A DNA stretch of 64,000 nucleotides from Ignavibacteria bacterium. Lineage in GTDB: Bacteria > Bacteroidota > Ignavibacteria > Tepidaquicellales > OLB5. The DNA is taken from the NCBI GenBank assembly GCA_020852705.1, contig JADZAP010000007.1, forward strand, positions 1 through 64,000, read 5' to 3'. Both the position numbers and the translations under genes were made by a program. Below, one piece after another: positions 53,002-62,349 of this stretch (its first letter is position 1; each line of letters opens with the position of its first letter). The notes beneath the pieces are model-generated. The model worked only from the letters and a program-made list of their open reading frames with translations, was not told the origin of the DNA and searched no databases.

Positions 53002-54906
53002 ATGCGCATACGTAACATTTCATTCTCAGAAAAACTACGGTATAAGTTTGATATTTTAATGTCAAAAGGCACCATTGCATTAATTGGCTGGCTTGGTTTA
53101 CTTTCATTAATATTAGTTTCAGCTGCAGGAATTGTTTTAACAATTACCGGTTTTGCTCAAACAGATGGAGAATCACTTAATTTTATTGAAGCTGCATGGG
53201 AAAGTTTAATGAGAACGCTTGACCCGGGAACAATGGGCGGAGATACGGGCTGGGGGTTTAGATTGGTAATGCTTGCAGTTACTTTAGGAGGAATTTTTAT
53301 TGTTTCAACTCTAATTGGTGTACTTGCCTCAGGAATTTCTAACAAGCTTGATGAGCTTCGCAAAGGACACTCTTTTGTTGTAGAAAACGGGCATACTCTA
53401 ATCCTTGGCTGGTCAGAAAAGATATTTCCTATTATTTCAGAGCTGCTAAGAGCAAATGAAAACCAAAAAAACCCGGTTATTGTAATTCTTGGTCAAAAAG
53501 ATAAGGTTGAAATGGAAGATGAAATTAATACAAAAATTCCCGATACAAAAAATACGCGCGTTATATGCAGAAGCGGTAGTACAATAGATATAACTGATCT
53601 TGATATTGTTAATCCGCATGATTCACGCTCAATTATCATTCTAGCACAGGAAGGAAATGACCCTGATATAAGTGTTATCAAAACAATTTTAGCTTTAACA
53701 AACAATCCAAACAGAAGACCTGAACCATATCATATAGTTGCAGAAATAAGCAGTAATAAAAATAAAGAAGTTGCTGAAATGATAGCTTCGGGTGAAGTAA
53801 CTTTAGTTCACACAGAAGATCTAATATCGCGTGTAATAGCACAATCATGCAGGCAATCCGGTTTAAGTGTTGTTTACACGGAATTACTTGATTTTGAAGG
53901 TGATGAAATTTATTTTCAGGAAGAAAATGGTTTAGCAGATAAAACTTTTAAAGAAGCAATATTTTGTTATGAAAGCTCGGCAGTAATTGGTATCAGAAAT
54001 AAAGAGGGTAAAATCAAAATCAATCCTCCGATGGATACAAGGTTTAAAGCAGGTGATAAAGTTGTGGCAATTTCAAAAGATGATGATACAATTGTACTAA
54101 ATGAAAAGTCTGATTATGGTATAAATGAAACTGCAATAATTTTAAGCAAAGTTGATAAAATATTTGTTGAGCACACTATAATTCTGGGGTGGAATATAAA
54201 AGCATGCAGCATAGCAAAAGAGCTTGATAATTATTTAGGAAAGGGTTCAACATTAACCATAGTTGCAGAAGGAGATGGAATTGAAAATCAAATTGAACAG
54301 CTTAAAAATAAATTAAAGAATCATACAGTTACATATATTGCAGGAAATATAAGTTCAAGGGAGCAGCTTGATTTGCTTGAACTTCAGCAATATAATCATA
54401 TAATACTCTTAAGTTATTCTGATATAATGCCTGAGCAGGAAGCTGATTCAATTTCACTGATAACTTTGCTCCATTTAAGGAACATAGAAGAAAAAACGGG
54501 ATACGATTTTACAATTGTAAGTGAAATGATGGATATTAGAAATAAAGAGCTTGCAGAAATTACAGAAGCAGATGATTTTATCATCAGCAATAAGCTTATC
54601 AGCTTAATGCTTTCACAGCTTTCTGAAAACAAGGAGCTTAAAGCAGTGTTTGATGATTTATTTGATGCAAATGGTTCAGAAATTTATGTAAAACCGGTAA
54701 CTAATTATATTAAACCCGGGGAATCTGTTAATTTTTATACATTATGTGAATCTGCCGCACGAAAGGGTGAAGTTGCAATTGGATACAGAAGAAATGAATT
54801 TTCTCGGAATGTTGAAAAAGCATACGGAGTTGTTGTAAACCCGCAGAAATCTGAGATGGTTACATTTACAGATAAAGATAAACTGATAGTAATAGCAGAA
54901 GATTAA
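53002..54906 (+). CDS. CASTOR/POLLUX-like RCK-gated ion channel
   Basis: 634 residues resembling plant CASTOR and POLLUX and their bacterial relatives. Two membrane helices (about 25-50 and 88-112) flank a pore-loop region (ESLMRTLDPGTMGGDTGWGF). The remaining 500 residues are two tandem RCK/TrkA-N-like units: NGHTLILGWSEKIFPIISEL (about 130-149) and HTIILGWNIKACSIAKELD (about 390-408), each with a Rossmann start and a following TrkA-C-like part. Such proteins conduct K+ or Ca2+ under ligand control. The selectivity filter cannot be read with certainty. Confidence 0.88.
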   Translation: MRIRNISFSEKLRYKFDILMSKGTIALIGWLGLLSLILVSAAGIVLTITGFAQTDGESLNFIEAAWESLMRTLDPGTMGGDTGWGFRLVMLAVTLGGIFIVSTLIGVLASGISNKLDELRKGHSFVVENGHTLILGWSEKIFPIISELLRANENQKNPVIVILGQKDKVEMEDEINTKIPDTKNTRVICRSGSTIDITDLDIVNPHDSRSIIILAQEGNDPDISVIKTILALTNNPNRRPEPYHIVAEISSNKNKEVAEMIASGEVTLVHTEDLISRVIAQSCRQSGLSVVYTELLDFEGDEIYFQEENGLADKTFKEAIFCYESSAVIGIRNKEGKIKINPPMDTRFKAGDKVVAISKDDDTIVLNEKSDYGINETAIILSKVDKIFVEHTIILGWNIKACSIAKELDNYLGKGSTLTIVAEGDGIENQIEQLKNKLKNHTVTYIAGNISSREQLDLLELQQYNHIILLSYSDIMPEQEADSISLITLLHLRNIEEKTGYDFTIVSEMMDIRNKELAEITEADDFIISNKLISLMLSQLSENKELKAVFDDLFDANGSEIYVKPVTNYIKPGESVNFYTLCESAARKGEVAIGYRRNEFSRNVEKAYGVVVNPQKSEMVTFTDKDKLIVIAED

Positions 54907-54969
54907 GCTAAAAATTTTTTTTAATTTTGCGGCGAGATTAAGAAACCATACAATTTTTTATAATATTTT

Positions 54970-56490
54970 ATGATAAAATCACGTGCATTAGCGGATAATA
55001 CAAAAGATTTCTCAGAAAAATTTCCGCATCTGCTGTATAAACCGCTTGGCAATACCGGTTATACGGTTTCTGCCTGCGGTTTTGGTGCCTACCGCGTTGA
55101 CTACAGAGTTAAAGAGCACTTTGACTCGCTTGAATATGCTTTATCTAACGGAATAAATCTAATTGATACATCAGCAAACTATGCAGATGGAGGCAGCGAA
55201 ATACTTATTGGCAATGTTTTAGGTGATTTAATTAACAGGGATATTATAAAACGTGAAGAAATTGTAATTGTTTCAAAAGGCGGATATTTGCAGGGTAAAA
55301 TTCTTGAAGCTGCAAAAAAAATGAAAGATGATGGTTTGGGCTATAAGGAAGTTACTGAATACGCTGAAAATATCTGGCACTCTATACATCCTGATTTTCT
55401 GAAAGATCAGATAACACTTTCTCTTGAAAGAATGAAACTTGAAACAATTGATGTTTATCTGCTGCATAACCCCGAGTATTTTCTGGATTCACCGCAAGCA
55501 ATTGATATTGAGCCGGAAGTTTTACGTAAGCAATATTACAGCAGGATAAAAAAAGCATTTTCTTATCTTGAAGAAGAAGTTAAAAACGGCAGAATTACAT
55601 ATTATGGTATTTCATCAAATGCTTTTGTAAAAGATTCAGATGACCCTGTATTTACCTCGTTAAAAGAATGTGTAAATGCTGCAAATGAAATTAGTGAAGA
55701 TAACAATTTTTATGTAATTGAGCTTCCGCTAAATCTTTACGAAAAAGGAGCAATTGCAAATAAAAATCTGGAAGATAACAAATTTTCTGTGCTTGAATAT
55801 GCATATGAAAGTGAGCTTGGTGTATTGGTTAACAGACCGCTTAACGCTTTAGGCGCAAACGGACTTATGCGTCTTGCAGATTTTTTAGTAAATTATGAAT
55901 ATGTTAATCTTGATGAAACACAAATTACAGCAGAAATCAATCTGCTAGATATGATTGAAGAAGAATTTCTTAAAGAATACCTGGATATACTTGAATTAAC
56001 TGAATCTAATAAAGAAGCAGTAAACTATTTTCTTAAAGCAGGCAAATTACTTAAGGAAAACTGGAAAAATTTTGGTACAGCAGAAAACTTTAACGACATT
56101 AAAAAGCAGTATCTTATACCAAGAATAAATTTTGCTTTAAATTTGCTAACAACATCACCAAAATTAACTCCTGAAATGAAGCAAAAACTGGAAAAGATAG
56201 CTAAACAGATTAATAAACTTGTGGAAATTATGGACAGCATTTATGGTTTTATAGCAAATGAAAATCATAAGGATTTGCATATTAAACTAAATACAGTAGT
56301 TGAGGGGTTTGAAGCAGATAAATTTAAAGAACTTACGCTTTCGCAAAAGGCAATTCTGTTTATAAATTCACTTCGTGAAATAAGCTGTACGCTTGTGGGT
56401 ATGCGTCAGCAGAAATATGTTGATGATGTATTAACTGCGTTAAAACAGGGTGTACTTGTTGATGCAGCTGATAAATTTTCACAGATATAA
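54970..56490 (+). CDS. Long aldo/keto reductase-family protein
   Basis: 506 residues. The first 330 form an aldo/keto reductase barrel: LGNTGYTVSACGFGAYRVD, the catalytic DTSANYADGGSE (Asp, Tyr), IVSKGGYL (Lys), DVYLLHNPE (His) and YYGISSNAF. The remaining 170 residues are a helical extension absent from ordinary members (about 310 residues), with YLDILELTESNKEAVNYFLK and a long TPEMKQKLEKIAKQINKLVE helix, before a last barrel-like piece CTLVGMRQQKYVDDVL. The insert splits the usual C-terminal part. Substrate unknown. The gene lies 63 bases after the channel gene. Confidence 0.83.
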   Translation: MIKSRALADNTKDFSEKFPHLLYKPLGNTGYTVSACGFGAYRVDYRVKEHFDSLEYALSNGINLIDTSANYADGGSEILIGNVLGDLINRDIIKREEIVIVSKGGYLQGKILEAAKKMKDDGLGYKEVTEYAENIWHSIHPDFLKDQITLSLERMKLETIDVYLLHNPEYFLDSPQAIDIEPEVLRKQYYSRIKKAFSYLEEEVKNGRITYYGISSNAFVKDSDDPVFTSLKECVNAANEISEDNNFYVIELPLNLYEKGAIANKNLEDNKFSVLEYAYESELGVLVNRPLNALGANGLMRLADFLVNYEYVNLDETQITAEINLLDMIEEEFLKEYLDILELTESNKEAVNYFLKAGKLLKENWKNFGTAENFNDIKKQYLIPRINFALNLLTTSPKLTPEMKQKLEKIAKQINKLVEIMDSIYGFIANENHKDLHIKLNTVVEGFEADKFKELTLSQKAILFINSLREISCTLVGMRQQKYVDDVLTALKQGVLVDAADKFSQI

Positions 56491-56519
56491 AACTTCAAAA
56501 AAGGGTTACGATTTAACAC

Positions 56520-57083
56520 TTATTTAATTACAATTTGTTTAGGGCTGTTGCAAATAATCTGCGGTTTGCCTTTAAACATAGATACCCTGCCGGTAACTTC
56601 AATATCTTTATTTTTATATTTTATAATATCAGGAAAGTCACTGAACTTGCTTGCAAAAATAACTGCAGTAAAAGGATTATTGGGGAATTTTTCAACAAAA
56701 TTAAGGTAAGCTACTTTTTCTGATTGATAAACATCTGCAACAAAACCTTTTACGGTAACGGTTTTACCGTTATAATCATTTGCTTCAAGCGGCGAAATTA
56801 CTGCAACCGGTTTTTCATTTTCAAAATCCTTATATTTTGAATTTGGATTTTTCTGATTGCTGTTATCTGTATTATTATTAGTAGTATCATTTTTTTGAAC
56901 ACTGTTATCATCAACACTATTTTCTGAGTTATTTAATTGCTCGGTTTTTGTATCATTTGTTTTTGAATCCGTTTTATCATCAACAAACTCCGGCTTTTTA
57001 TCTTTTCCGCATGAAAATAATGAAACAGAAAATATTATTAAGAAAATTATATTTAAGTATTTTGGGGCTATTACATGCATCAT
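56520..57083 (-). CDS. Lipoprotein with OB-fold domain
   Basis: 187 residues. The lipobox is LFSC with Cys25. A very long Asp/Asn/Thr/Lys-rich linker (26-90) would act as a flexible tether. Residues 95-187 resemble an OB-fold of the nucleic-acid-binding type (GKTVTVKGFVADVYQSEKVA, YLNFVEKFPNNPFTAVIFAS, DIEVTGRVSMFKGKPQIIC). This exported version probably binds a protein or polymer; nucleic acid is possible. The first ATG (57083) is immediately followed by a second in-frame ATG, so the start is uncertain by one residue. Confidence 0.82.
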   Translation of the reverse strand: MMHVIAPKYLNIIFLIIFSVSLFSCGKDKKPEFVDDKTDSKTNDTKTEQLNNSENSVDDNSVQKNDTTNNNTDNSNQKNPNSKYKDFENEKPVAVISPLEANDYNGKTVTVKGFVADVYQSEKVAYLNFVEKFPNNPFTAVIFASKFSDFPDIIKYKNKDIEVTGRVSMFKGKPQIICNSPKQIVIK

Positions 57084-57206
57084 CTTTTGAATAGATTAAT
57101 TAAAAATATAAGGTAAAATATAAATATATTTTACGCTATACAATGAAAAGTAATTGCTGCTTGAAAATTTAATATATGATGTAACAATTGAGATAAATAT
57201 TTAAAA

Positions 57207-57230
57207 TAAAAAGCCGGGCTAAAACCCGGC
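57207..57230 (-). terminator. Intrinsic terminator after ppdK
   Basis: GCCGGG (57213-57218) and CCCGGC (57225-57230) form the stem, followed on the minus strand by TTTTTATTTT. Confidence 0.88.
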
Positions 57231-57250
57231 AATATAATATTTTTAAAAAT

Positions 57251-60118
57251 TCATTTTATTTTTTTTCTAGGTGATCTGTTTGCTCCGTTTACTTTTACAT
57301 CATAGTTTTTAATCAGTTTCTTAGCTCGCTTTATAGGTTTTTTTATTCCGCTAGAATTTAAACTAGCTTTGCCATTTCCGTTATTAGAATTTATAATATC
57401 ACCATATAGCAGGTATGCCTGCGCTGCTGAAAGTCTTGCTATCGGCAGTCTGAATGGTGAGCAGCTTACATAATTAAGTCCTGCCTGATGGCAGAATTTG
57501 ATAGTTTTAGGGTCACCACCATGCTCTCCGCAGATACCTATTTTAAGTTTGGGTTTTACGCTTCGCCCTTTTTCTACTCCCATTTTAACTAACAACGCAA
57601 CAGCATTATCAATTGAAATAAACGGATTACCAGGAATAATTTCCTTGGATTCATAATAAGGTAAAAATGTACCTGAATCATCTCTTGAAAGACCCATTGT
57701 TAACTGTGTAAGGTCATTTGTTCCAAATGAAAAAAATTCAGCTGATTGAGCAACTTCATCGGCAGTAATTGCGGCACGCGGAACTTCTATCATTGTGCCA
57801 ACATGGAATTCAAATTTTGAACCATACTCATCCATTACATCTTTTGCAATTTTTCTTACCACTTTAGCCTGGTTATCAAGCTCTCGTGCATAGGCAATAA
57901 GCGGGATCATAACTTCAGGTTTTACATTAATCCCTTCCTTTTTTACTTCAGCAGCTGCCGTGAAAATTGCACGTGCCTGCATAGCAGTAATTTCGGGAAA
58001 AACTATTCCAAGTCTGCAGCCTCTGTGTCCCATCATTGGGTTAAACTCATTTAGACTTTCAACCTTAGCTTTAATTTCATCAAAGGTTTTACCGGTTTTT
58101 AAAGCAAGCTCTTTTTGCTCTTCATCTGAGTGAGGCAAAAATTCGTGAAGCGGGGGATCTAATGTCCGTATTGTAACGGGTCTATCACCCATAGCTTTAA
58201 ATATACCATAAAAGTCATCCTTCTGGAAAGGGAAGATTTTAGCTAATGCTTTTTCTCTTTCTTCAATTGTATCACTCAAAATCATTTCTCTTACAGCATC
58301 AATTCTATCACCGCCAAAAAACATGTGTTCAGTCCTGCAAAGCCCAATTCCCTGGGCACCAAATGCTAATGCATTAATGCATTGATCCGGCTGGTCAGCA
58401 TTTGTTCTTACTTTAAGAGTTCTGTATTTATCAGCCCACCGCATAACTTTATCATAAATCTGGTATGTTTCGCTGTATTCGGGTTTAAGTGATTTTTCAA
58501 GAAGTACCTGCAGTATTTCTGACTCTTTGGTGTTAATTTTTTCATCAAATACTTCACCTGTTGTACCGTCTATTGAAATCCAGTCACCTTCTTTAAGTGT
58601 AATTGTTTTATCATCAAGTGCAACATTAAGCTCTCTTTTGTTATAATCAATATCAAGTGTACCGCATCCTGCAACGCAAACCTTGCCCATTTGCCTTGCA
58701 ACAAGTGCTGCATGAGAGGTCATTCCCCCTCTTGCAGTTAAAATACCTTCTGCTGCATTCATTCCTTTAATATCTTCCGGTGATGTTTCTATTCTAACAA
58801 GTATAACTTTTTCATTTTTTGATGCGGCTTCTTCTGCATCAGCAGCATTAAAATAAATCCTGCCCGTTGCGGCACCGGGTCCGGCATTTAATCCTTTGGC
58901 AATTAACCTGCCTTGCTTTATTGCCGAAGCTTTTTCTGTATTATCAAAAATAGGTCTTAAAAGCTGGTTAAGCTGATCAGGTTCAATTCTAAGCAATGCT
59001 TCTTTTTCTGTTATCAGTTTTTCCTTTACCATATCAACCGCAATTTTAACAGCCGCATTTCCGGTTCTTTTGCCTACCCGGCATTGAAGTATAAACAGCT
59101 TCCCATCCTGAATAGTAAACTCTATATCCATCATATCCCTATAATGCTTTTCCAAAGACTTACGAACATTTTCAAGCTGAGAATACATATCCTTATCCTG
59201 TACCTGCATTGTTTTAATTGTAAGCGGTGTTCTTATACCTGCAACAACATCTTCACCCTGTGCATTCATAAGGTACTCGCCGTAGAATACATTTTTACCT
59301 GTAGCGGGGTCACGGGTAAATGCAACTCCTGTTCCGGATGTTTCGCCCATATTACCAAAAACCATTGATTGAACGTTCACAGCTGTTCCCCATGACTCGG
59401 GAATATAATTCAGTTTGCGGTAAACAATTGCTCTATCATTCATCCAGCTGTTGAATACTGCATCAACGGCACCGTTAAGCTGATCAACAGGGTCTTCGGG
59501 AAATTCCCTGCCGAGCTTATTTTTAATTTCAAGTTTAAAACGGTAAACAAGCTCTTTAAGATCATCTGCGGTAAGTTCAGTATCCTCGGTAACTCCTTTG
59601 GCTTTTTTGGTAGCTTCAATAATAAGCTCAAAGGGGTCGCGTTCATCATCGCTGTGCGGGCGAAGCTCCATAACTACATCACCGTACATCTGTACAAAGC
59701 GGCGGTATGAATCGTAAGCAAAGCGTTCATTGCCGGTCATTTCTATAAGCCCCAGAACAGTATCATCATTTAAACCAAGATTAAGAATTGTATCCATCAT
59801 ACCGGGCATTGATGCACGGGCACCGGAACGCACCGAGACAAGCAAAGGATCGAGTTTATTGCCGAACTTTTTGCCAATTTCTTCTTCCATTCTGGCTAAA
59901 GCCGCTCTTACCTGCAATCGTAATTCCATTGGATATTTTCTTTTATTATTATAGTAATGGGTACAAACTTCTGTGGTGATAGTGAAACCGGGGGGAACAG
60001 GCAGTTTTAAATTTACCATTTCTGCCAGATTTGCCCCTTTACCACCAAGTAAGGATTTCATTCCGGCATCTCCATCAGCTTTTTTACCGCCAAAATAATA
60101 AACTAATTTTTTAGGCAT
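57251..60118 (-). CDS. ppdK: Pyruvate, phosphate dikinase
   Basis: Interconverts pyruvate, ATP and phosphate with phosphoenolpyruvate, AMP and pyrophosphate, for gluconeogenesis or PPi-driven glycolysis. The N-terminal ATP-grasp part ([14 protein letters not shown], residues 22-35), the swivelling phosphohistidine domain ([16 protein letters not shown], His469) and the PEP-binding barrel ([19 protein letters not shown]) are complete. After the usual end ([10 protein letters not shown], about 908) there is a 46-residue extension, first Asn/Ser/Gly-rich and then strongly basic ([20 protein letters not shown]). The ptsN gene lies 147 bases upstream on the same strand. Confidence 0.95.
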   Translation of the reverse strand: MPKKLVYYFGGKKADGDAGMKSLLGGKGANLAEMVNLKLPVPPGFTITTEVCTHYYNNKRKYPMELRLQVRAALARMEEEIGKKFGNKLDPLLVSVRSGARASMPGMMDTILNLGLNDDTVLGLIEMTGNERFAYDSYRRFVQMYGDVVMELRPHSDDERDPFELIIEATKKAKGVTEDTELTADDLKELVYRFKLEIKNKLGREFPEDPVDQLNGAVDAVFNSWMNDRAIVYRKLNYIPESWGTAVNVQSMVFGNMGETSGTGVAFTRDPATGKNVFYGEYLMNAQGEDVVAGIRTPLTIKTMQVQDKDMYSQLENVRKSLEKHYRDMMDIEFTIQDGKLFILQCRVGKRTGNAAVKIAVDMVKEKLITEKEALLRIEPDQLNQLLRPIFDNTEKASAIKQGRLIAKGLNAGPGAATGRIYFNAADAEEAASKNEKVILVRIETSPEDIKGMNAAEGILTARGGMTSHAALVARQMGKVCVAGCGTLDIDYNKRELNVALDDKTITLKEGDWISIDGTTGEVFDEKINTKESEILQVLLEKSLKPEYSETYQIYDKVMRWADKYRTLKVRTNADQPDQCINALAFGAQGIGLCRTEHMFFGGDRIDAVREMILSDTIEEREKALAKIFPFQKDDFYGIFKAMGDRPVTIRTLDPPLHEFLPHSDEEQKELALKTGKTFDEIKAKVESLNEFNPMMGHRGCRLGIVFPEITAMQARAIFTAAAEVKKEGINVKPEVMIPLIAYARELDNQAKVVRKIAKDVMDEYGSKFEFHVGTMIEVPRAAITADEVAQSAEFFSFGTNDLTQLTMGLSRDDSGTFLPYYESKEIIPGNPFISIDNAVALLVKMGVEKGRSVKPKLKIGICGEHGGDPKTIKFCHQAGLNYVSCSPFRLPIARLSAAQAYLLYGDIINSNNGNGKASLNSSGIKKPIKRAKKLIKNYDVKVNGANRSPRKKIK

Positions 60119-60265
60119 TCTATTATATATTTATATGGTATCTTAAAAAATTCACTGTTTACTTTTGTGAAGGATGTATAATGCTTTAATTGATTTTACA
60201 TTTTAGTTTAAACTGATGATGCAGAATGCAATTGAAACTTGAAAATTTATAAATCAGCAGGTAAA

Positions 60266-60736
60266 CTAAATATCAAAGTAATTTTTCTCTTCATCCTTAA
60301 ATATTGCAAGTACTTCTTCAGGGCTGCCGGCTTCAAGCAGTTTATCCCTGAATTCATCTTTGTTCATCAGCCGTGAAATACGGCTTAATAGTTTAATGTG
60401 AGTATTAAGCAGATTTTCTTTGCCAATGAGCAGGAAAATAAACCGCACCGGTTCACCATCAATTGAATCAAAATCTATTGGTTCTTTGGTGATTGCAAAT
60501 GCAGCCACTACATCACTAATGGAATCAGTTTTTCCGTGGGGAATAGCAAAACCTTTGCCAACTCCGGTAGAAACTAATTTTTCCCTTTCAAAAATTGTTT
60601 TGGATACTTTTTCGTTATCAAGGATCCTTCCGGATTTTGACGCAAGATCAATAACTTTTCTTATTGCATCATCCTTATCTGAGGTTTCTAAATTTACTGC
60701 TATTACATCTGTACTTAAAATGTCTGAAATTTTCAT
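60266..60736 (-). CDS. ptsN: PTS EIIA-type regulatory protein (PtsN-like)
   Basis: 156 residues of the fructose/mannitol EIIA fold, closest to PtsN. The phosphorylatable histidine is in FAIPHGKTD (His67), preceded by REKLVSTGVGKG. VRFIFLLIGKENLLNTHIKL is the typical central part. No PTS permease (EIIB/EIIC) or HPr is adjacent. PtsN-like proteins sense the PEP/pyruvate balance, and ppdK, which sets that balance, lies just downstream, so a regulatory link is plausible. Confidence 0.9.
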   Translation of the reverse strand: MKISDILSTDVIAVNLETSDKDDAIRKVIDLASKSGRILDNEKVSKTIFEREKLVSTGVGKGFAIPHGKTDSISDVVAAFAITKEPIDFDSIDGEPVRFIFLLIGKENLLNTHIKLLSRISRLMNKDEFRDKLLEAGSPEEVLAIFKDEEKNYFDI

Positions 60737-60841
60737 GAACTCGATCTGTAAATATAATATTTATATAACTGTTACAAAGTTAGCAAAATTAAGTATAATA
60801 AAAAATCGTGAATTTATCCCAAAACGCTGTTTTTTAGCAAA

Positions 60842-60865
60842 ATTTTATGATTTTCGTCATAAAAT
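60842..60865. promoter_or_regulatory. Palindrome upstream of ptsN, candidate CRP-family site
   Basis: ATTTTATGA-TTTTCG-TCATAAAAT, nine-base arms around six bases. The TATGA-N6-TCATA core equals that of 50343-50364. It is centred 117 bases before the ptsN ATG in a 189-base gap that is otherwise featureless. Confidence 0.5.
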
Positions 60866-60925
60866 CACCCTATATGTAATTAATCTTTTTAAATTAAGCA
60901 AACCCGAAAAATTAACGCAGGGTTA

Positions 60926-61768
60926 TCATAAATGAATGCTCTTATTCCTTTTTCTCAAATGATTAAATGTTGATCTTACTGCTCTTTGAACAACCTGATT
61001 TTCATCATTTGCCAGTATCCGTAAGTACTTTATTGCTTCATTTGGGTGACGGCAGTCGAAACTGTTATTGAATGCCATCGCTATATTCCACCTTACATGC
61101 GGATCTTTTATCTTTATCATTTTATACAGGAATGCCAATACAATGCCCGGCATATTGTTACCGTAATATGACCCAAGTATGTACGGTCCGAGATTTTTCT
61201 TCACATACTGTGAGCTGTCATACATCAGTGGTTCAAACAGATCGAATGCCTTTTTAATTTTTACGGCGTCGTTCTTATCGCGCAGCGCAGTTACTGAAAG
61301 CACTATAGCGCGCCTGATATTTTCTGAGCTATCCTTCACCCACTTTTTAAGTGGGGTATAAAATTCGGGATTTGCAGCAAGTGTCCCGCCTAAAGCGCCA
61401 GCCACATACTCGCGTACTTCCCAGTTGATGTCATCTGTGGTTTTTATAGAGCCATTTTGTGACAGCAGCTTTATTGTATTTGTATCCCTGCCACAAAATA
61501 TGAATACCTACTTCTTTGGCATTATCGGACTTTAATTTGAGTATGTTTAAACCTGCTTTATAAAATTCACGTTCGGGATTTTTGTAATTCACACCTGTGA
61601 TATGCCTTACAATTTCAGCAATAACATACCGCTTATCTTTCATCTTGGCTGTACCTGAGTGCTTGGTGGAAATCTTATCAAGCTCAGCAATAATTTTTTT
61701 GTAATCCTGCTTACTTAAAGTTGCCTCAATAATTGCTTTTTATTTTTGGTGAGAAGCGTATCATTCAT
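60926..61768 (-). pseudogene. Frameshifted HEAT/AlkD-like protein gene
   Basis: One broken gene in three frames, or two sequencing errors. It starts at ATG 61768 (MNDTLLTKNKK), shifts frame in an A-run near 61738, continues in a second frame (AIIEATLSKQDYKKIIAELD ... EVGIHIL), and shifts again near 61495 into a third frame (CGRDTNTIKLLSQNG ... VREYVAGALGGTLAANPEFY ... FNHLRKRNKSIHL). Joined, it is about 280 residues of helical HEAT-like repeats as in DNA alkylation repair (AlkD) relatives. The C-terminal 159-residue piece is intact at 60926-61405. A TATCTTTG promoter box five bases before the start supports the gene boundaries. Confidence 0.75.
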
Positions 61769-61818
61769 ATCACAAAGATACAAAAAAAATTCGCAGAGTG
61801 AAAAGTATTTATTAAAAA

Positions 61819-62280
61819 TTAAAACGAATGGTACTGTTTTCTGATTTTGTTACCGGATTTTTTTGATGGTATTAATGCATCAATAACTGAAGCTATCCAG
61901 TTAGCCGTAAAAAGCGCTGTGGCGTATAGTTTTTGCGGACTTGAGCGTCCATCACCAGTAATGCTAATAGGAGGAGAAAGCAAAAACCACAAAACACATA
62001 TTCCCGAAATACCTAATCTTATTCCGCCATTAATAAATTCTTCCTTGTAAAACTGACCCAATGCAGCACCGGGTACGATAAAAGACAGCCCGCCTGCAAG
62101 CAGTAAACTTTTATTTTTTGCCAATGAGTTTTGCGAATAAAGGACTTTGCTTTGAGAAAGCACGATTAAACCCCGTTTGGTATCCTTTAAACGGAATTCT
62201 TTTCTGTTTATTAACTGAGCATTTGAAGTGCTCAAAAATGTCAACAGTAAAATTGTAAAGATTGAAATATTTCTAAACAT
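61819..62280 (-). CDS. DUF5683-like small membrane protein
   Basis: 153 residues. Signal-like N-terminus (1-21); then RLKDTKRGLIVLSQSKVLYS; then three hydrophobic segments, the first containing the GLSFIVPGAALGQFYKEEF pattern (Pro-Gly...Gly-Gln-Phe-Tyr) that is typical of DUF5683/TM2-like proteins in this phylum, the last being ATALFTANWIASVIDAL. A basic C-terminal tail ends the protein. Function is unknown. It is followed by the AlkD-like pseudogene. Confidence 0.7.
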   Translation of the reverse strand: MFRNISIFTILLLTFLSTSNAQLINRKEFRLKDTKRGLIVLSQSKVLYSQNSLAKNKSLLLAGGLSFIVPGAALGQFYKEEFINGGIRLGISGICVLWFLLSPPISITGDGRSSPQKLYATALFTANWIASVIDALIPSKKSGNKIRKQYHSF

Positions 62281-62349
62281 GACATATAATTATTTTGTTA
62301 ACAGACCCACAAGCAGGATTACCGGTTAAATGATCTCGGGTTCTCAGGA

